64,000 nucleotides of DNA from Leekyejoonella antrihumi (GCF_007845645.1 NZ_VCQV01000004.1:62001-126000); one strand, 5' to 3'; counted from the first letter of the stretch, positions 37,611 through 46,554 are shown. Numbers and translations are program-made. Notes: generated from the sequence alone by a model not told the origin.

Positions 37611-38342
37611 TCACATGGTGTTGTTCGCACCCGGCAGGACCGGGCCCACCTTGAGGTAGGGGCCGTTCATCGGCGCCTTGCAGGCCGTGCCCGCGCTGGG
37701 CACAAAGGCCGCCGTCTTGCTGTCCGGCGGATAGACGCGCAGGCCGCGCACGGAGACCTGGTGGCAGCTCGGGGTCTTTTCCGGCGCGCTGGAGCGGAAC
37801 AGCCCGGCGGACGCGGTGGCACCCGGCTTGATCGTGACCACCTGATGGCCGAGCACCCGGGTGGCGGGGTCGCCGACCTGGGTGCCGCTGTTGCCGGTGA
37901 CGTAGGAGACGCCGGGCGCACCGGTCAGCTCGCACGCACTGCTGCCGATGTTGGTGAACCGCAGCGACGAGTGCGACCCCTGCATGTCGGCATTGTTGCC
38001 CTGCACGGTGATCCGCAGATGCGCCGTCGTGCACCGCGGCATACCCGAGCCTGCACCGGCGCCGGCGCTGCTGGTCCCGGTGCCGCCGGCCGCGGGGCTC
38101 GAGCTGGGTGCACTGGACGATGATGCGGATGGTCCGGCAGTGCTGGACGACGGACTGCTTGATGCTCCGCCGGCCGTGGTTGTCTGCGATGTTGCCGCGC
38201 TGGGCAGAGGCGTGCTGCTTCCCGCGGCGCCGGTGGCAGACCCCGAACCTCCACTACCGCATCCGGCGAGCAGCGCGACCGCGGCGATGCCGAATCCTGC
38301 TGCGACAGTGGCTTTAGTCTGGTGACGTCGCGTCCCCTTCAT
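37611..38342 (-). CDS. DUF4232 lipoprotein
   Basis: 243 residues. After the lipobox LLAGC comes an extreme Ser/Thr/Gly linker (30-100), then a DUF4232 domain. The domain starts at RCTTAHLRITVQGNNADMQGSHSSLRFTNIG and contains SACELTGAPGVSYV and the final KAPMNGPYLKVGP. The longer open frame upstream is not coding; GGGAGG lies seven bases before this ATG. The function of DUF4232 is unknown, but it is common among actinobacterial secreted lipoproteins. Confidence 0.85.
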   Translation of the reverse strand: MKGTRRHQTKATVAAGFGIAAVALLAGCGSGGSGSATGAAGSSTPLPSAATSQTTTAGGASSSPSSSTAGPSASSSSAPSSSPAAGGTGTSSAGAGAGSGMPRCTTAHLRITVQGNNADMQGSHSSLRFTNIGSSACELTGAPGVSYVTGNSGTQVGDPATRVLGHQVVTIKPGATASAGLFRSSAPEKTPSCHQVSVRGLRVYPPDSKTAAFVPSAGTACKAPMNGPYLKVGPVLPGANNTM

Positions 38343-38505
38343 GGTGTGCCTCCCTAGTTGTGTCTGCCCGCGCGAAGCAGGCTCTACACCGGGATAGACG
38401 CCCGAGGACCCCATTGGGTTGTTCAGGAAGTGCACAGATTCGCGCGGGCGGTCCCACCAGGCATCTCGGCCAGCGATCTCGCGTGCTGCGTCGTAGGGTC
38501 GGGGT

Positions 38506-39402
38506 ATGCCGTCTGCAGCCGTCCCCACCCTCACCTTGCGCGCCACCAGCGCCGCCGACGACACCGAGGGCCGGCGGGCGGCCGCCTTCGTGATCGAGGC
38601 GGACGGAGTCGAGGTCGGCACGGTCGAGCTGCGACACGTGCCGGGACGGGAGTCCACGGGACAGCTGACCTGGGCACTCGGCCGCGAGCACCGCGGCAAG
38701 GGGTACGGCCACCAGGGCGTGCGGATGCTGATCGACCGGGCGTTCAACGACCTGGGAATCCACCGAGTCGAGGCGTATGTCGAGGTCGGCGACCGCACCT
38801 CGGTGCGTCTGGCATCGCGCGCCGGGATGCGCAAGGAGGGACTGATCCGCGAGTACGCGGCGGGGCGTGATGTGGTGCTCATGGCCCGGGTTGTCGGCGA
38901 CCCGGGCGCTGCAACCCATGAGGCGTTCATCGCCGGCCTGAACAGCGGACTGCCCACCAAGCGCGCGATCGCGCAGGCATTGATCCGCGACGAGGCCGGC
39001 CGGGTGCTCGCCTGTGAGCTGGTCTACAAGCACTACTGGGATCTGCCCGGCGGAGTCGTCGACCCGCACGAGTCGCCGGCCCAGGCGGTCGTCCGGGAGA
39101 TTGCCGAGGAGCTCGGTGTGGATGCGGTGATCCGTGAGCTCGCCGTCGTCAGCTGGTTGCCCCCCTGGCAGGGCTGGGATGACGCGACGCTGTTCCTCTT
39201 CGAGGCGACGGTGTCGGCGCAGCAGCTGAGCGAAGCGGTCCTGCAACCACGCGAGATCAAGGCGCTGCACTGGTGCGACGAGCGGGAGTTCGCCGATCAC
39301 GCGGCCGACTACACCACCCGGCTGGTCAGGCGGGCGGTGCAGCAGCTCGACGAAGGCGTCGGCACGGCATACCTGGAGGACGGCCGCGACCCCGACTGGT
39401 GA
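38506..39402 (+). CDS. GNAT-Nudix fusion protein
   Basis: 298 residues in two domains. Residues 1-130 are a GNAT acetyltransferase with acetyl-CoA loop REHRGKGYGHQGVRML and the RVEAYVEVGDRTSVRLASRAGM motif. Residues 150-285 are a Nudix hydrolase with an intact box (182-204, GGVVDPHESP...REIAEELG). The two may act on one metabolite, for example acetylating and pyrophosphate-cleaving a nucleotide derivative, but no substrate is indicated. Confidence 0.85.
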   Translation: MPSAAVPTLTLRATSAADDTEGRRAAAFVIEADGVEVGTVELRHVPGRESTGQLTWALGREHRGKGYGHQGVRMLIDRAFNDLGIHRVEAYVEVGDRTSVRLASRAGMRKEGLIREYAAGRDVVLMARVVGDPGAATHEAFIAGLNSGLPTKRAIAQALIRDEAGRVLACELVYKHYWDLPGGVVDPHESPAQAVVREIAEELGVDAVIRELAVVSWLPPWQGWDDATLFLFEATVSAQQLSEAVLQPREIKALHWCDEREFADHAADYTTRLVRRAVQQLDEGVGTAYLEDGRDPDW

Positions 39403-39411
39403 GGTCGACTC

Positions 39412-39730
39412 GGCTGGTTGAGTAGGCGAACGCTGGACACTTTTGCGGCTGGTTGAGTAGCGCGGCGAGGGACGAGTCCGTGCGTATCGAAACCTGGTGA
39501 GGTTTGGTGGGTATCGACGCGGGCTCGCGCTTCGCGCTCGACCGGCTCAATCAGCGGGGGGTGGGCGCTGGACACTATTACGGCTGGTTGAGTAGCGCGG
39601 CGAGGGACGAGTCCGTGCGTATCGAAACCTGGTGAGGTTCGCTGGGTGTCTTGGTGGGTATCGACGCGCGCTCGCGCTTCGCGCTCGCCCGGCTCAATCA
39701 GCGGTGAAAGTGTTCGTCGGGCTGGTTGAG
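39412..39730. repeat. complex repeat block, two composite copies
   Basis: The gap 39403-39799 has no gene. It holds full GGCTGGTTGAGTAG...GTATCGAAACC units at 39447-39494 and 39582-39629. Each is followed by an inverted relative (39510-39555, 39657-39702), and partial ends lie at 39412 and 39721. The composite is repeated with a spacing of about 135 bases. Confidence 0.85.
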
Positions 39731-39799
39731 GGGTGCGGGCTGGACTAGTCTGCGTGCCTCTCATGAACGATCATCGAGGCTTTGTGAATCTCAACCATG

Positions 39800-40111
39800 T
39801 CACTGCTGGAAAAGGCGTTGGCAATTTGCGGTGAGGCTTCGCTCGAATACCGCGAGCAGCGTCTCGTTGGTGACGTTGCCCGTCGCGATGATCAGAAGTC
39901 TGCTCGGAGTTTCCCTCAGGAGATGACTGTCACGGAAGTTGCTGTCCTTGGTGACCACGACTCGATCCTCGGCATCTGCGGCGGCGGCGACCTGACGGTC
40001 AGACGATCGGCTTCCGTTGTGAAGGGAACTGGTGTGGACCGCGTCGTGGCCAGCAGAGTTCAGGAAGTCGGCCAACCTAGCCGATAACTGCGCGTCGACC
40101 AGGAACTTCAC
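39800..40111 (-). CDS. DUF5615 PIN-like toxin
   Basis: 103 residues with the DUF5615 pattern: MKFLVDAQLSARLADFLNSAGHDAVHTSSL, then VVVTKDSNFRDSHLL and LLIIATGN. Acidic residues at the start and in TKDSNF would form the PIN-type nuclease site. Its ATG overlaps the stop of the DUF433 gene (ATGA), the known arrangement of this toxin-antitoxin type. Confidence 0.85.
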   Translation of the reverse strand: MKFLVDAQLSARLADFLNSAGHDAVHTSSLHNGSRSSDRQVAAAADAEDRVVVTKDSNFRDSHLLRETPSRLLIIATGNVTNETLLAVFERSLTANCQRLFQQ

Positions 40112-40332
40112 GCGGCGTCGAGGGGGACTACCCGATGATCACCTGTCGTGAGAGCACCGAACTCAAGTGCTGCGAGAAGATCGTCCCGTTCCAGATCCGG
40201 GTAGTCGGCGAGGATGGTGTCGATCGTCATGTCTGACGACAGCCGCTCGAGTAGCAGCTGCACCGGATAACGCAGGCCACGCACCGTCAGCTGCCCATGG
40301 CAGATCGCCGGGTCTGTCGTAATGCGCTTCAA
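40108..40332 (-). CDS. DUF433 antitoxin
   Basis: 74 residues matching DUF433 (ITTDPAICHGQLTVRGLRYPVQLLLERLSSDMTIDTILADYPDLERDDLLAALEFG), a small helix-turn-helix antitoxin. It is the first gene of the pair, with a four-base overlap into the DUF5615 gene. Repeats crowd both sides of the module. Confidence 0.85.
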   Translation of the reverse strand: MKRITTDPAICHGQLTVRGLRYPVQLLLERLSSDMTIDTILADYPDLERDDLLAALEFGALTTGDHRVVPLDAA

Positions 40333-40382
40333 GCGGACATGACTCAGGAGTATGACATTCGAGTCTTGGGGCGCGGGTTGCT

Positions 40383-40511
40383 GGATCTCGATACGCGCTC
40401 GTTCCTCGCGCTACTCGATCAGCGGGTGAGGGATACGCGCTCGTTCCTCGCGCTACTCGATCAGCGGGTGAGGGATACGCGCTCGTTCCTCGCGCTACTC
40501 GATCAGCGGGG
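40383..40511. repeat. 42-bp tandem repeat, three copies
   Basis: Units begin with ATACGCGCTCG at 40391, 40433 and 40475. Each is an inverted copy of the GGTCGAGTAG...GTATCGAGACC element, so this is a local expansion of the same family. It lies between the DUF433 antitoxin and the holin-like gene. Confidence 0.9.
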
Positions 40512-40525
40512 AGGTGCTCGCCGGC

Positions 40526-40924
40526 TCAGCGACGGGGGCGCTGCTTCTCCGGGATCAGAATGTGCAGGATCAGGCTGACGAACGACACGATCAGCGCGCC
40601 GAGGACGGCGCTCCAGAAGAAGTGGTCGACGTGGAACGCCAGGTTGAGCTTGCCCGAGAGCCACGACAGCAGCTCCAGCATTATCGCGTTGATGACAAAG
40701 GTGAACAGCCCGAGGGTCACGATCAGGAACGGCAGCGAGAACAGCTTCACGATCGGCCGCACGATCGCGTTGATGAGACCGAAGATGATGGCGATCACAA
40801 TGATCGTCAGCACCTTGCTGGAGGTGGTGGCGCCGCTCTCGGTCAGGGTGATGCCCTGCAGGACGATGGCGGCGACCCACAGGGCGACGGCGTTGATGCC
40901 GGTCTTGATCGCAAAGGCCTTCAT
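40526..40924 (-). CDS. phage-holin-family-IV-type small membrane protein
   Basis: 132 residues with four membrane helices: [22 protein letters not shown], then [46 protein letters not shown] and a last helix near 105-125. The [13 protein letters not shown]...[17 protein letters not shown] pattern is the superfamily IV 4-TMS holin signature common in actinobacterial chromosomes outside phage. No lysis genes are near, so a housekeeping envelope role is likely. MKAF is chosen as start. Confidence 0.85.
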   Translation of the reverse strand: MKAFAIKTGINAVALWVAAIVLQGITLTESGATTSSKVLTIIVIAIIFGLINAIVRPIVKLFSLPFLIVTLGLFTFVINAIMLELLSWLSGKLNLAFHVDHFFWSAVLGALIVSFVSLILHILIPEKQRPRR

Positions 40925-40983
40925 GGCCCCATCCTGACAGAGCCCGCTGTGCCACGTCGACGGCACGCCTTACAGTGACGGGT

Positions 40984-42078
40984 ATGACAGATCAGACCGT
41001 GCCGACCGACGCTGTTCGGCTGCGGAGCACTCTCGACGCCGTGCCGGCCTACAAGCCCGGTAAGCCCGCGCCACGGCGCGAGGGCGTCACGACCTACAAG
41101 ATCAGCTCCAACGAAAACCCTTACCCACCGCTGCCGTCCGTGCTGAAGGTTGTGCAGGACGCCGCCGCCGGGATGAACCGCTACCCCGACATGGCCGTCA
41201 CCGGGCTGACCCGGATGCTGGCCGACTCGCTCGACGTGACCCCGGCGGAGATCGCGACCGGCACCGGCAGCGTCGGCGTGCTCGGCTCGCTGCTGCAGAT
41301 CACCTGCGAGCCGGGTGATGAGGTGGTCTACGCCTGGCGCTCGTTCGAGGCCTACCCGATCGTCGTGGCGCTTGCCGGCGCCACGTCCGTACAGGTCCCG
41401 CTGACCGCCGACGCACGCCACGACCTGGACGCGATGGCTGCGGCCGTCACGGACCGCACGCGGCTGGTGCTGGTCTGCACGCCCAACAATCCCACGGGTC
41501 CGGCGGTGCACACGGGCGAGCTGGAGGCCTTCCTGGCAAAGGTGCCGCATGACGTGCTGGTCGTCATCGACGAGGCCTACCTCGAGTTCGTCACCGACAC
41601 CGAGGCACCGCGGGCGATGGACGTCTTCCGCGCGCACCCGAACGTCGCGGTGCTGCGCACGTTCTCCAAGGCCTACGGCCTTGCCGGCCTGCGCGTCGGG
41701 TATGTCGTGGCGCACGAGCCCGTTGCCGAGGCCGTCCGCAAGGCGGCCGTTCCCTTCGGAGTCAGCACGATCGCGCAGGAGGCCGCAGTGGCCAGCCTCG
41801 CCGCGTTCGGCGAGCTGCAGGAGCGGGTCGATGCGCTGGTCGTTGAGCGCACGCGCGTGCTCGCCGGGCTGCGCGCGCAGGGCTGGGACGTGCCCGACAG
41901 CGACGCCAACTTCATCTGGCTGCCCCTCGGCGACGACGCCACCTCGTTCGCCAAGGTCGCCGAGGAGGCCGGCCTGGTGGTGCGGCCGTTCGGCGGGGAC
42001 GGGGTGCGCTGCACCATCGCCGAGACGCAGGCCAACGACCGCCTGCTGCAGGTGGCCGACGACTTCCGCGACGGCTGA
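40984..42078 (+). CDS. HisC-family aminotransferase (histidinol-phosphate or aromatic)
   Basis: A 364-residue fold-type I PLP enzyme. SSNENPYPP, the CTPNNPTG loop and Lys229 in [16 protein letters not shown] are typical of HisC/PatA. Not being in a his operon, it may be the aromatic-amino-acid paralogue (HisC2/PatA) rather than the biosynthetic enzyme. TACAGT ends eight bases before the ATG and no Shine-Dalgarno is visible, so a leaderless mRNA is likely. A strong hairpin follows. Confidence 0.88.
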   Translation: MTDQTVPTDAVRLRSTLDAVPAYKPGKPAPRREGVTTYKISSNENPYPPLPSVLKVVQDAAAGMNRYPDMAVTGLTRMLADSLDVTPAEIATGTGSVGVLGSLLQITCEPGDEVVYAWRSFEAYPIVVALAGATSVQVPLTADARHDLDAMAAAVTDRTRLVLVCTPNNPTGPAVHTGELEAFLAKVPHDVLVVIDEAYLEFVTDTEAPRAMDVFRAHPNVAVLRTFSKAYGLAGLRVGYVVAHEPVAEAVRKAAVPFGVSTIAQEAAVASLAAFGELQERVDALVVERTRVLAGLRAQGWDVPDSDANFIWLPLGDDATSFAKVAEEAGLVVRPFGGDGVRCTIAETQANDRLLQVADDFRDG

Positions 42079-42094
42079 GCGGCCCGCTCGCCGA

Positions 42095-42141
42095 AATGGA
42101 CTCGTTGAGCACAGAGAAATCCTTTGCTCGACGAGTCCATT
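42095..42141. terminator. long hairpin after the aminotransferase
   Basis: AATGGACTCGT-T-GAGCA pairs with TGCTC-G-ACGAGTCCATT (17 positions with one T-G pair) around a 13-base loop. It ends 37 bases before the convergent small gene. Confidence 0.75.
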
Positions 42142-42177
42142 CCGTGCCATTCGTGGATACGGGCGCCTTTACTGCCG

Positions 42178-42324
42178 TTACCAAACTCGGCGCCGGCTGC
42201 CCCCGATCGGCACCAGGTTGACGACGACGCCAACGACCAAGAGCACGATGCCGATCCAGAGCAGGATCTTGAGGCTGGCCACGAGAAGGCCGAGCAGGAT
42301 AAGGACAATGCCGAGCACGATCAT
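42178..42324 (-). CDS. 48-residue membrane protein (DUF6131-like)
   Basis: Begins MIVLGIVLILLGLLVASLK and ends VPIGGSRRRVW: two hydrophobic helices and a basic C-terminus. AGGAGC lies just before the ATG. This pattern matches the very small DUF6131-type proteins of actinobacteria; the name is from memory. Function unknown. Confidence 0.75.
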   Translation of the reverse strand: MIVLGIVLILLGLLVASLKILLWIGIVLLVVGVVVNLVPIGGSRRRVW

Positions 42325-42827
42325 GGTTGCTCCTAGGTGTTGTCGAGTGCTGACGGTAGTCCGATCGGACCAGATCTTGGCTGGATCGGACGTTTTACTC
42401 TATGGCACGGAAATCACGATCGAGCACATTACGGATGATCGATTTAACGGCAAATGGCGACAATTGTTCGCAACTCATTCTGATTTCATTCCGATTGTCA
42501 TTGTGCATTCTCCGGTATCATGCGCATCGCCTGGTTGAGCCTGCCGCGGCTGCCCGTGTCGTGGTCGCCAGCGGCCTCGCAGCAGCGCCGAGCGGCATAC
42601 ATGTCGCCGAGAGGTCCACCAAATAGGTGTGCCTCTCGGTGCGTTTGTATGCCTCTCGGCGGGAGGGGCCCGATTATGGGAGTGACCGTCAGCACGGGTA
42701 ATCTGCGACTTGTTGGCGGTGTGAGCGGCGTCATAGTCCGCGGCCCGCACTGTGACCGGCACGGTGATCCCGTGCACTGACGACGAACTCCGGGGCCCAC
42801 CCCTCGCCCTGGACCGAAGGAGAGCCA
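42325..42827. promoter_or_regulatory. long leader of the 2-oxo acid dehydrogenase operon
   Basis: This 503-bp gap has no supported gene. It contains a GTCCGATCGGAC palindrome (42359-42370), a stretch from about 42390 to 42530 much richer in A and T than its surroundings, and a triple CCGAGAGG/CCTCTCGG element. AAGGAGA precedes the GTG of the E1alpha gene. Confidence 0.5.
42606..42660. repeat. one CCGAGAGG and two CCTCTCGG in the leader
   Basis: CCGAGAGG at 42607 can pair with either CCTCTCGG at 42632 or at 42652, giving two mutually exclusive hairpins. The core is that of the repeats at 5688 and in cydD. Confidence 0.65.
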
Positions 42828-44111
42828 GTGAGCGACCTCGAAGATGCGGCCACCGCCGAGCGTGCCGCGAGTGGAGAGCCAGATGCCGTGCACCATCACG
42901 AGACCGTGGTAGGCACGCCTGCCGCTCGCGCAGGAGCATCGCGGCCGGAGCATGAAGTCCCCCTGCGGGCGGAAGGCGTCCTCACCGACGGCGGGCCCGA
43001 CACCGTGCGCTTCCTTGACGCCGAGGGCAACCGCCTGCAGACCGACGAGGCCAACGCGCCCTACGCCAAGATCGTCGAGGACATGACGCCCGACGACGCT
43101 CAGCGGCTTTATCGCGACCTGGTCCTGGTGCGGCGGATCGACGCCGAGGGGCACGCGTTGCAGCGCCAGGGCGAGCTCGGCCTGTGGCCGTCCCTGCTCG
43201 GCCAGGAGGCCGCGCAGGTCGGCGCCGGCCGCGCGATGCGCAAGCAGGACTATGCCTTCCCCGGATACCGCGAGCACGGCGTGGCCTGGTGCCGCGACGT
43301 CCCGCCGGAGAACCTGCTGGGCATGTTCCGCGGAGTCAACCACGGCGGCTGGGACTCCAACTCCCACAACTTCCACCTCTACACGATCGTCATCGGCAAC
43401 CAGATGCTGCACGCCACCGGGTATGCCATGGGCATCCAGCGAGATGGCGACGTCGGCACCGGCGACCCCGAGCGGGACGCTGCCGTGATGGCCTTCACCG
43501 GCGACGGCGGCACCGCCCAGGGCGACTACAACGAGGCGCTGGTCTTCGCGAGTGTCGCGAACGCCCCGCTTGTCTTCTTCGTGCAGAACAACCAGTGGGC
43601 GATCTCCGAGCCGAACTACAAGCAGTTCCGCATCCCGCCCTACCAGCGAGCTCGCGGCTTCGGCTTCCCCGGCGTGCGCGTCGACGGCAACGACGTGCTC
43701 GCGGTGTATGCCGTGACCAAGGCCGCGCTCGACGCGGCCCGCGACGGGCAGGGCCCGACCCTGATCGAGGCGTTCACCTATCGCATGGGTGCGCACACGA
43801 CCTCCGACGACCCGACGAAGTATCGCAGCGCCGCCGAGGTCGACATCTGGCGCGAGAAGGACCCGATCAAGCGGATGCGCGGGTTCATGGAGACCAAGGG
43901 CTACGCCGACGCGACGTTCTTCGACCAGATCGACCAGGAGGCCGACGAGCTGGCTGCGCGCATCCGCGTCGCCTGTCAGCAGATGCCCAACCCGGAGCTG
44001 CCCACCATGTTCGACGACATCTACGTCGAGCCGCATCCGGTGATCGAGGCAGAGAGGACGGAATTCGTCGCCTACCACGCGTCGTTCGAGCAGGAGGGTG
44101 CTCAGTCATGA
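42828..44111 (+). CDS. 2-oxo acid dehydrogenase E1 component, alpha subunit
   Basis: 427 residues, GTG start. After a variable acidic N-terminus (1-75) the thiamine-diphosphate domain shows the GDGG motif (225-228) ending in NNQWAIS (254-260) and the phosphorylation-loop-like YRMGAHTTSDDPTKYR. It decarboxylates pyruvate or a branched-chain 2-oxo acid with the beta subunit. The split E1 form is usual for branched-chain complexes (BkdA) and for some pyruvate complexes; the substrate cannot be fixed here. It overlaps the beta gene by ATGA. Confidence 0.92.
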   Translation: MSDLEDAATAERAASGEPDAVHHHETVVGTPAARAGASRPEHEVPLRAEGVLTDGGPDTVRFLDAEGNRLQTDEANAPYAKIVEDMTPDDAQRLYRDLVLVRRIDAEGHALQRQGELGLWPSLLGQEAAQVGAGRAMRKQDYAFPGYREHGVAWCRDVPPENLLGMFRGVNHGGWDSNSHNFHLYTIVIGNQMLHATGYAMGIQRDGDVGTGDPERDAAVMAFTGDGGTAQGDYNEALVFASVANAPLVFFVQNNQWAISEPNYKQFRIPPYQRARGFGFPGVRVDGNDVLAVYAVTKAALDAARDGQGPTLIEAFTYRMGAHTTSDDPTKYRSAAEVDIWREKDPIKRMRGFMETKGYADATFFDQIDQEADELAARIRVACQQMPNPELPTMFDDIYVEPHPVIEAERTEFVAYHASFEQEGAQS

Positions 44112-45097
44112 GTGAGCAGAAGCTCAGCTTGGCCAAGGGCCTCAACTCCGGTCTGCGGGCCGCGATGGAGCACGACGACAAGGTTGTGCTGATGGGCGAG
44201 GATGTCGGCAAGCTCGGCGGCGTCTTCCGCATCACCGAGGGCCTGCAGAAGGACTTCGGCGAGGACCGCGTCATCGACACACCGCTGGCGGAGGCCGGGA
44301 TTGTCGGCACCGCAGTCGGTCTCGCGCTGCGCGGCTACCGTCCGGTCGTGGAGATCCAGTTCGACGGGTTCATCTATCCCGCGTTCGACCAGATCATCAG
44401 CCAGGTCTCCAAGATGCACGCCCGGTCGCTGGGCAACCTCAAGGTGCCCATCGTGATCCGCGTGCCGTTCGGCGGCGGCATCGGTGCCGTCGAGCACCAC
44501 AGTGAGTCCAACGAAGCCTACTTCGCGCACACCGCCGGCCTGCGGGTCGTCGCCTGCTCCGATCCGGCCGACGGCTACTGGATGATCCAGCAGGCCATCG
44601 CCAGCGACGACCCGGTGATCTTCTACGAGCCCAAGCGTCGCTACCACGAGCGGTCCGTCGTGGAGCTGGACGAGAGCGCGGGAGCGCCGCTCGGACTGCA
44701 CGACGCGCGGGTGGCGCGACAGGGCACGGACGTGACCTTGCTGGCATACGGCCCGATGGTCAAGACCTGTCTGCAGTCCGCCGAGGCCGCCGCGCAGGAG
44801 GGCAAGTCGTTGGAGGTCGTCGACCTGCGGTCGCTTTCGCCGCTCGATCTGCCGACGATCCTTGCCTCGGCCAAGAAGACCGGCCGGGTGGTGGTCGTGC
44901 ACGAGGCGAGCACCTTCCTCGGGATGGGCGCCGAGCTGGCAGCCCTGGTGCAGCAGGAGTGCTTCTACCACCTGGAGGCGCCGGTGCTGCGAGTCGGCGG
45001 CTACAACATTCCCTACCCGCCGAGCAGGTTCGAGGAAGAGTTCCTGCCCGGGCTCGACCGGGTGCTCGACGCCGTCGACAAGTCACTGGCCTTCTGA
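44108..45097 (+). CDS. 2-oxo acid dehydrogenase E1 component, beta subunit
   Basis: 329 residues: transketolase-like pyrimidine domain (VVLMGEDVGKLGGVFRITEGL, DTPLAEAGIVGTAVGLALRG, EIQFDGFIYPAFDQI) and a C-terminal domain (LLAYGPMVKTCLQSAE, GGYNIPYPPSRFEEEFLP). It completes the E1 heterotetramer. The ATG overlaps the alpha stop; the E2 gene starts 25 bases after its own stop. Confidence 0.94.
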   Translation: MSEQKLSLAKGLNSGLRAAMEHDDKVVLMGEDVGKLGGVFRITEGLQKDFGEDRVIDTPLAEAGIVGTAVGLALRGYRPVVEIQFDGFIYPAFDQIISQVSKMHARSLGNLKVPIVIRVPFGGGIGAVEHHSESNEAYFAHTAGLRVVACSDPADGYWMIQQAIASDDPVIFYEPKRRYHERSVVELDESAGAPLGLHDARVARQGTDVTLLAYGPMVKTCLQSAEAAAQEGKSLEVVDLRSLSPLDLPTILASAKKTGRVVVVHEASTFLGMGAELAALVQQECFYHLEAPVLRVGGYNIPYPPSRFEEEFLPGLDRVLDAVDKSLAF

Positions 45098-45122
45098 GCC
45101 GTCCGGGAAGGACACCTACGCA

Positions 45123-46547
45123 ATGGGTAAGAAGCTGTTCAACCTGCCCGACCCCGGTGAGGGACTCGTGGAGGCGGAGATCGTCACCTGGAAGGTGAAG
45201 CCGGGCGACACGGTGAAGACCAACGACGTCGTCGTCGAGATCGAGACGGCAAAGTCGTTGGTGGAGCTGCCGATCCCGTGGAGCGGGACCGTGCAGGAGC
45301 TGCTCGTGCAGGAGGGCACCACCGTCGAGGTCGGTGCGCCGATCGTGGCGATCGAGGTCGAGGGTGCCCTGGACGATGCCCCGGCTGCCCCGGCTGCCGC
45401 ACCCGCGCCCGCGAGCGACGAAGGTGACGGTGAGCGAGTTGCCAACCTGGTCGGCTACGGTCCGTCCGCGGGCTCCAGCACGCGCCGCGCCCGCAAGACC
45501 TCAGCGCCGGCGTCGACCGGGGGCCCGGCTCCGCGGGCCGGCTCTTCCCCCGCAAGCGGGAGGTACCCCCAGGCTCGCCCGCCCGCCAGGCCCAGCCAGC
45601 CCGCTCCGCCCGCCCCAATCCCGGCTGGTCGAGTAGGCGAGCGCCCTGCCGCGGGCCGTATCGAGACCCCCGGGCGTCCGCTCGCGAAGCCTCCAGTGCG
45701 CAAGTTCGCCAAGGACAACGGGATCGATCTGTCGCAGGTCGTGTCATCCCGAGAGGACGGTGTCATCAGTCGCGCCGATCTGGACGCCCACATCGCGGGC
45801 GCGGGCGCTCGGGGCGCTGCGGCATACGGCGAGCGAGAGACCCGGGTGCCGATCAAGGGTGTGCGCAAGATGACTGCGCAGGCCATGGTCGGATCCGCCT
45901 TCACGGCGCCACACGTATCGGAGTTCGTGGCGGTCGACATGACGCGCACGATGGAGCTGGTGGAGCGGCTGAAGGCCGACCGGGAGTTCCGCGACGTCAA
46001 GGTCACGCCGCTGCTGGTGCTCGCGAGGGCCCTGGTCATCGCGGTCAAGCGCAACCCGGGCGTCAATGCCACCTGGGACGACGCCGCGCAGGAGATCGTG
46101 CTGAAGCACTACGTCAACCTCGGCATCGCGGCGTCGACCCCGCGCGGTCTGGTGGTGCCCAACATCAAGGACGCGGACCGGATGACGATGCGCGAGCTGG
46201 CCGATGCGCTCGGCGATCTCGTCGGCACGGCCCGCGAGGGCCGCACGCAGCCGGCCGACATGGCCGGTGGCACGATCACGATCACCAACGTCGGAGTGTT
46301 CGGCGTCGACACCGGCACCCCGATCATCAACCCGGGTGAGTCGGCGATCGTCTGCTTCGGGCAGATCCGCAAGATGCCGTGGGTCGTGACGGATGCCGAC
46401 GGCAATGACACGATCGTGCCGCGTCAGGTGACCCAGCTCGGCGTCTCCTTCGACCACCGCCTGGTCGACGGCGACCTGGGGTCACGCTTCCTTGCGGATA
46501 TCGCTGCCCTGCTGGAGGATCCGGCCCGCGCGCTCGTCTGGGGATAG
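45123..46547 (+). CDS. 2-oxo acid dehydrogenase E2 (dihydrolipoyl acyltransferase)
   Basis: 474 residues: one lipoyl domain (1-80, lipoyl-Lys44 in ETAKS) and an Ala/Pro linker. Next comes a peripheral-subunit-binding domain (about 187-225, VRKFAKDNGIDLSQVVSSREDGVISRADLDAHI) and a catalytic acyltransferase domain ending in SFDHRLVDG with His445 and Asp449. The linker contains two sequences that are intergenic repeats elsewhere, read in frame. No E3 gene follows, so the complex must share a dihydrolipoamide dehydrogenase encoded elsewhere. Confidence 0.93.
   Translation: MGKKLFNLPDPGEGLVEAEIVTWKVKPGDTVKTNDVVVEIETAKSLVELPIPWSGTVQELLVQEGTTVEVGAPIVAIEVEGALDDAPAAPAAAPAPASDEGDGERVANLVGYGPSAGSSTRRARKTSAPASTGGPAPRAGSSPASGRYPQARPPARPSQPAPPAPIPAGRVGERPAAGRIETPGRPLAKPPVRKFAKDNGIDLSQVVSSREDGVISRADLDAHIAGAGARGAAAYGERETRVPIKGVRKMTAQAMVGSAFTAPHVSEFVAVDMTRTMELVERLKADREFRDVKVTPLLVLARALVIAVKRNPGVNATWDDAAQEIVLKHYVNLGIAASTPRGLVVPNIKDADRMTMRELADALGDLVGTAREGRTQPADMAGGTITITNVGVFGVDTGTPIINPGESAIVCFGQIRKMPWVVTDADGNDTIVPRQVTQLGVSFDHRLVDGDLGSRFLADIAALLEDPARALVWG
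45543..45573. repeat. CCCCCGCAAGCGGGAGGTACCCCC element inside the E2 gene
   Basis: CCCCGCAAGCGGG is a small hairpin, followed by AGGTACCCCC. I recall similar elements between genes in streptomycetes. Here it encodes SSPASGRYPQA in the E2 linker. Confidence 0.55.
45623..45668. repeat. GGTCGAGTAG...GTATCGAGACC repeat inside the E2 gene
   Basis: A complete copy of the element seen between genes at 30994, 33306 and 33433. It is read in frame as AGRVGERPAAGRIET just before the subunit-binding domain. No stop arises because this orientation reads GTCGAGTAG one base out of phase. Confidence 0.9.
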
Positions 46548-46554
46548 CGAGTCG

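Noticed and set aside
40297-40578. Plus-strand ORF with three perfect RDTRSFLALLDQRV repeats
   Set aside because: It is only the translation of the 42-bp non-coding repeat, which has a period divisible by three.
42498-44078. 526-codon minus-strand open frame opposite E1alpha
   Set aside because: Shadow of a conserved enzyme gene.
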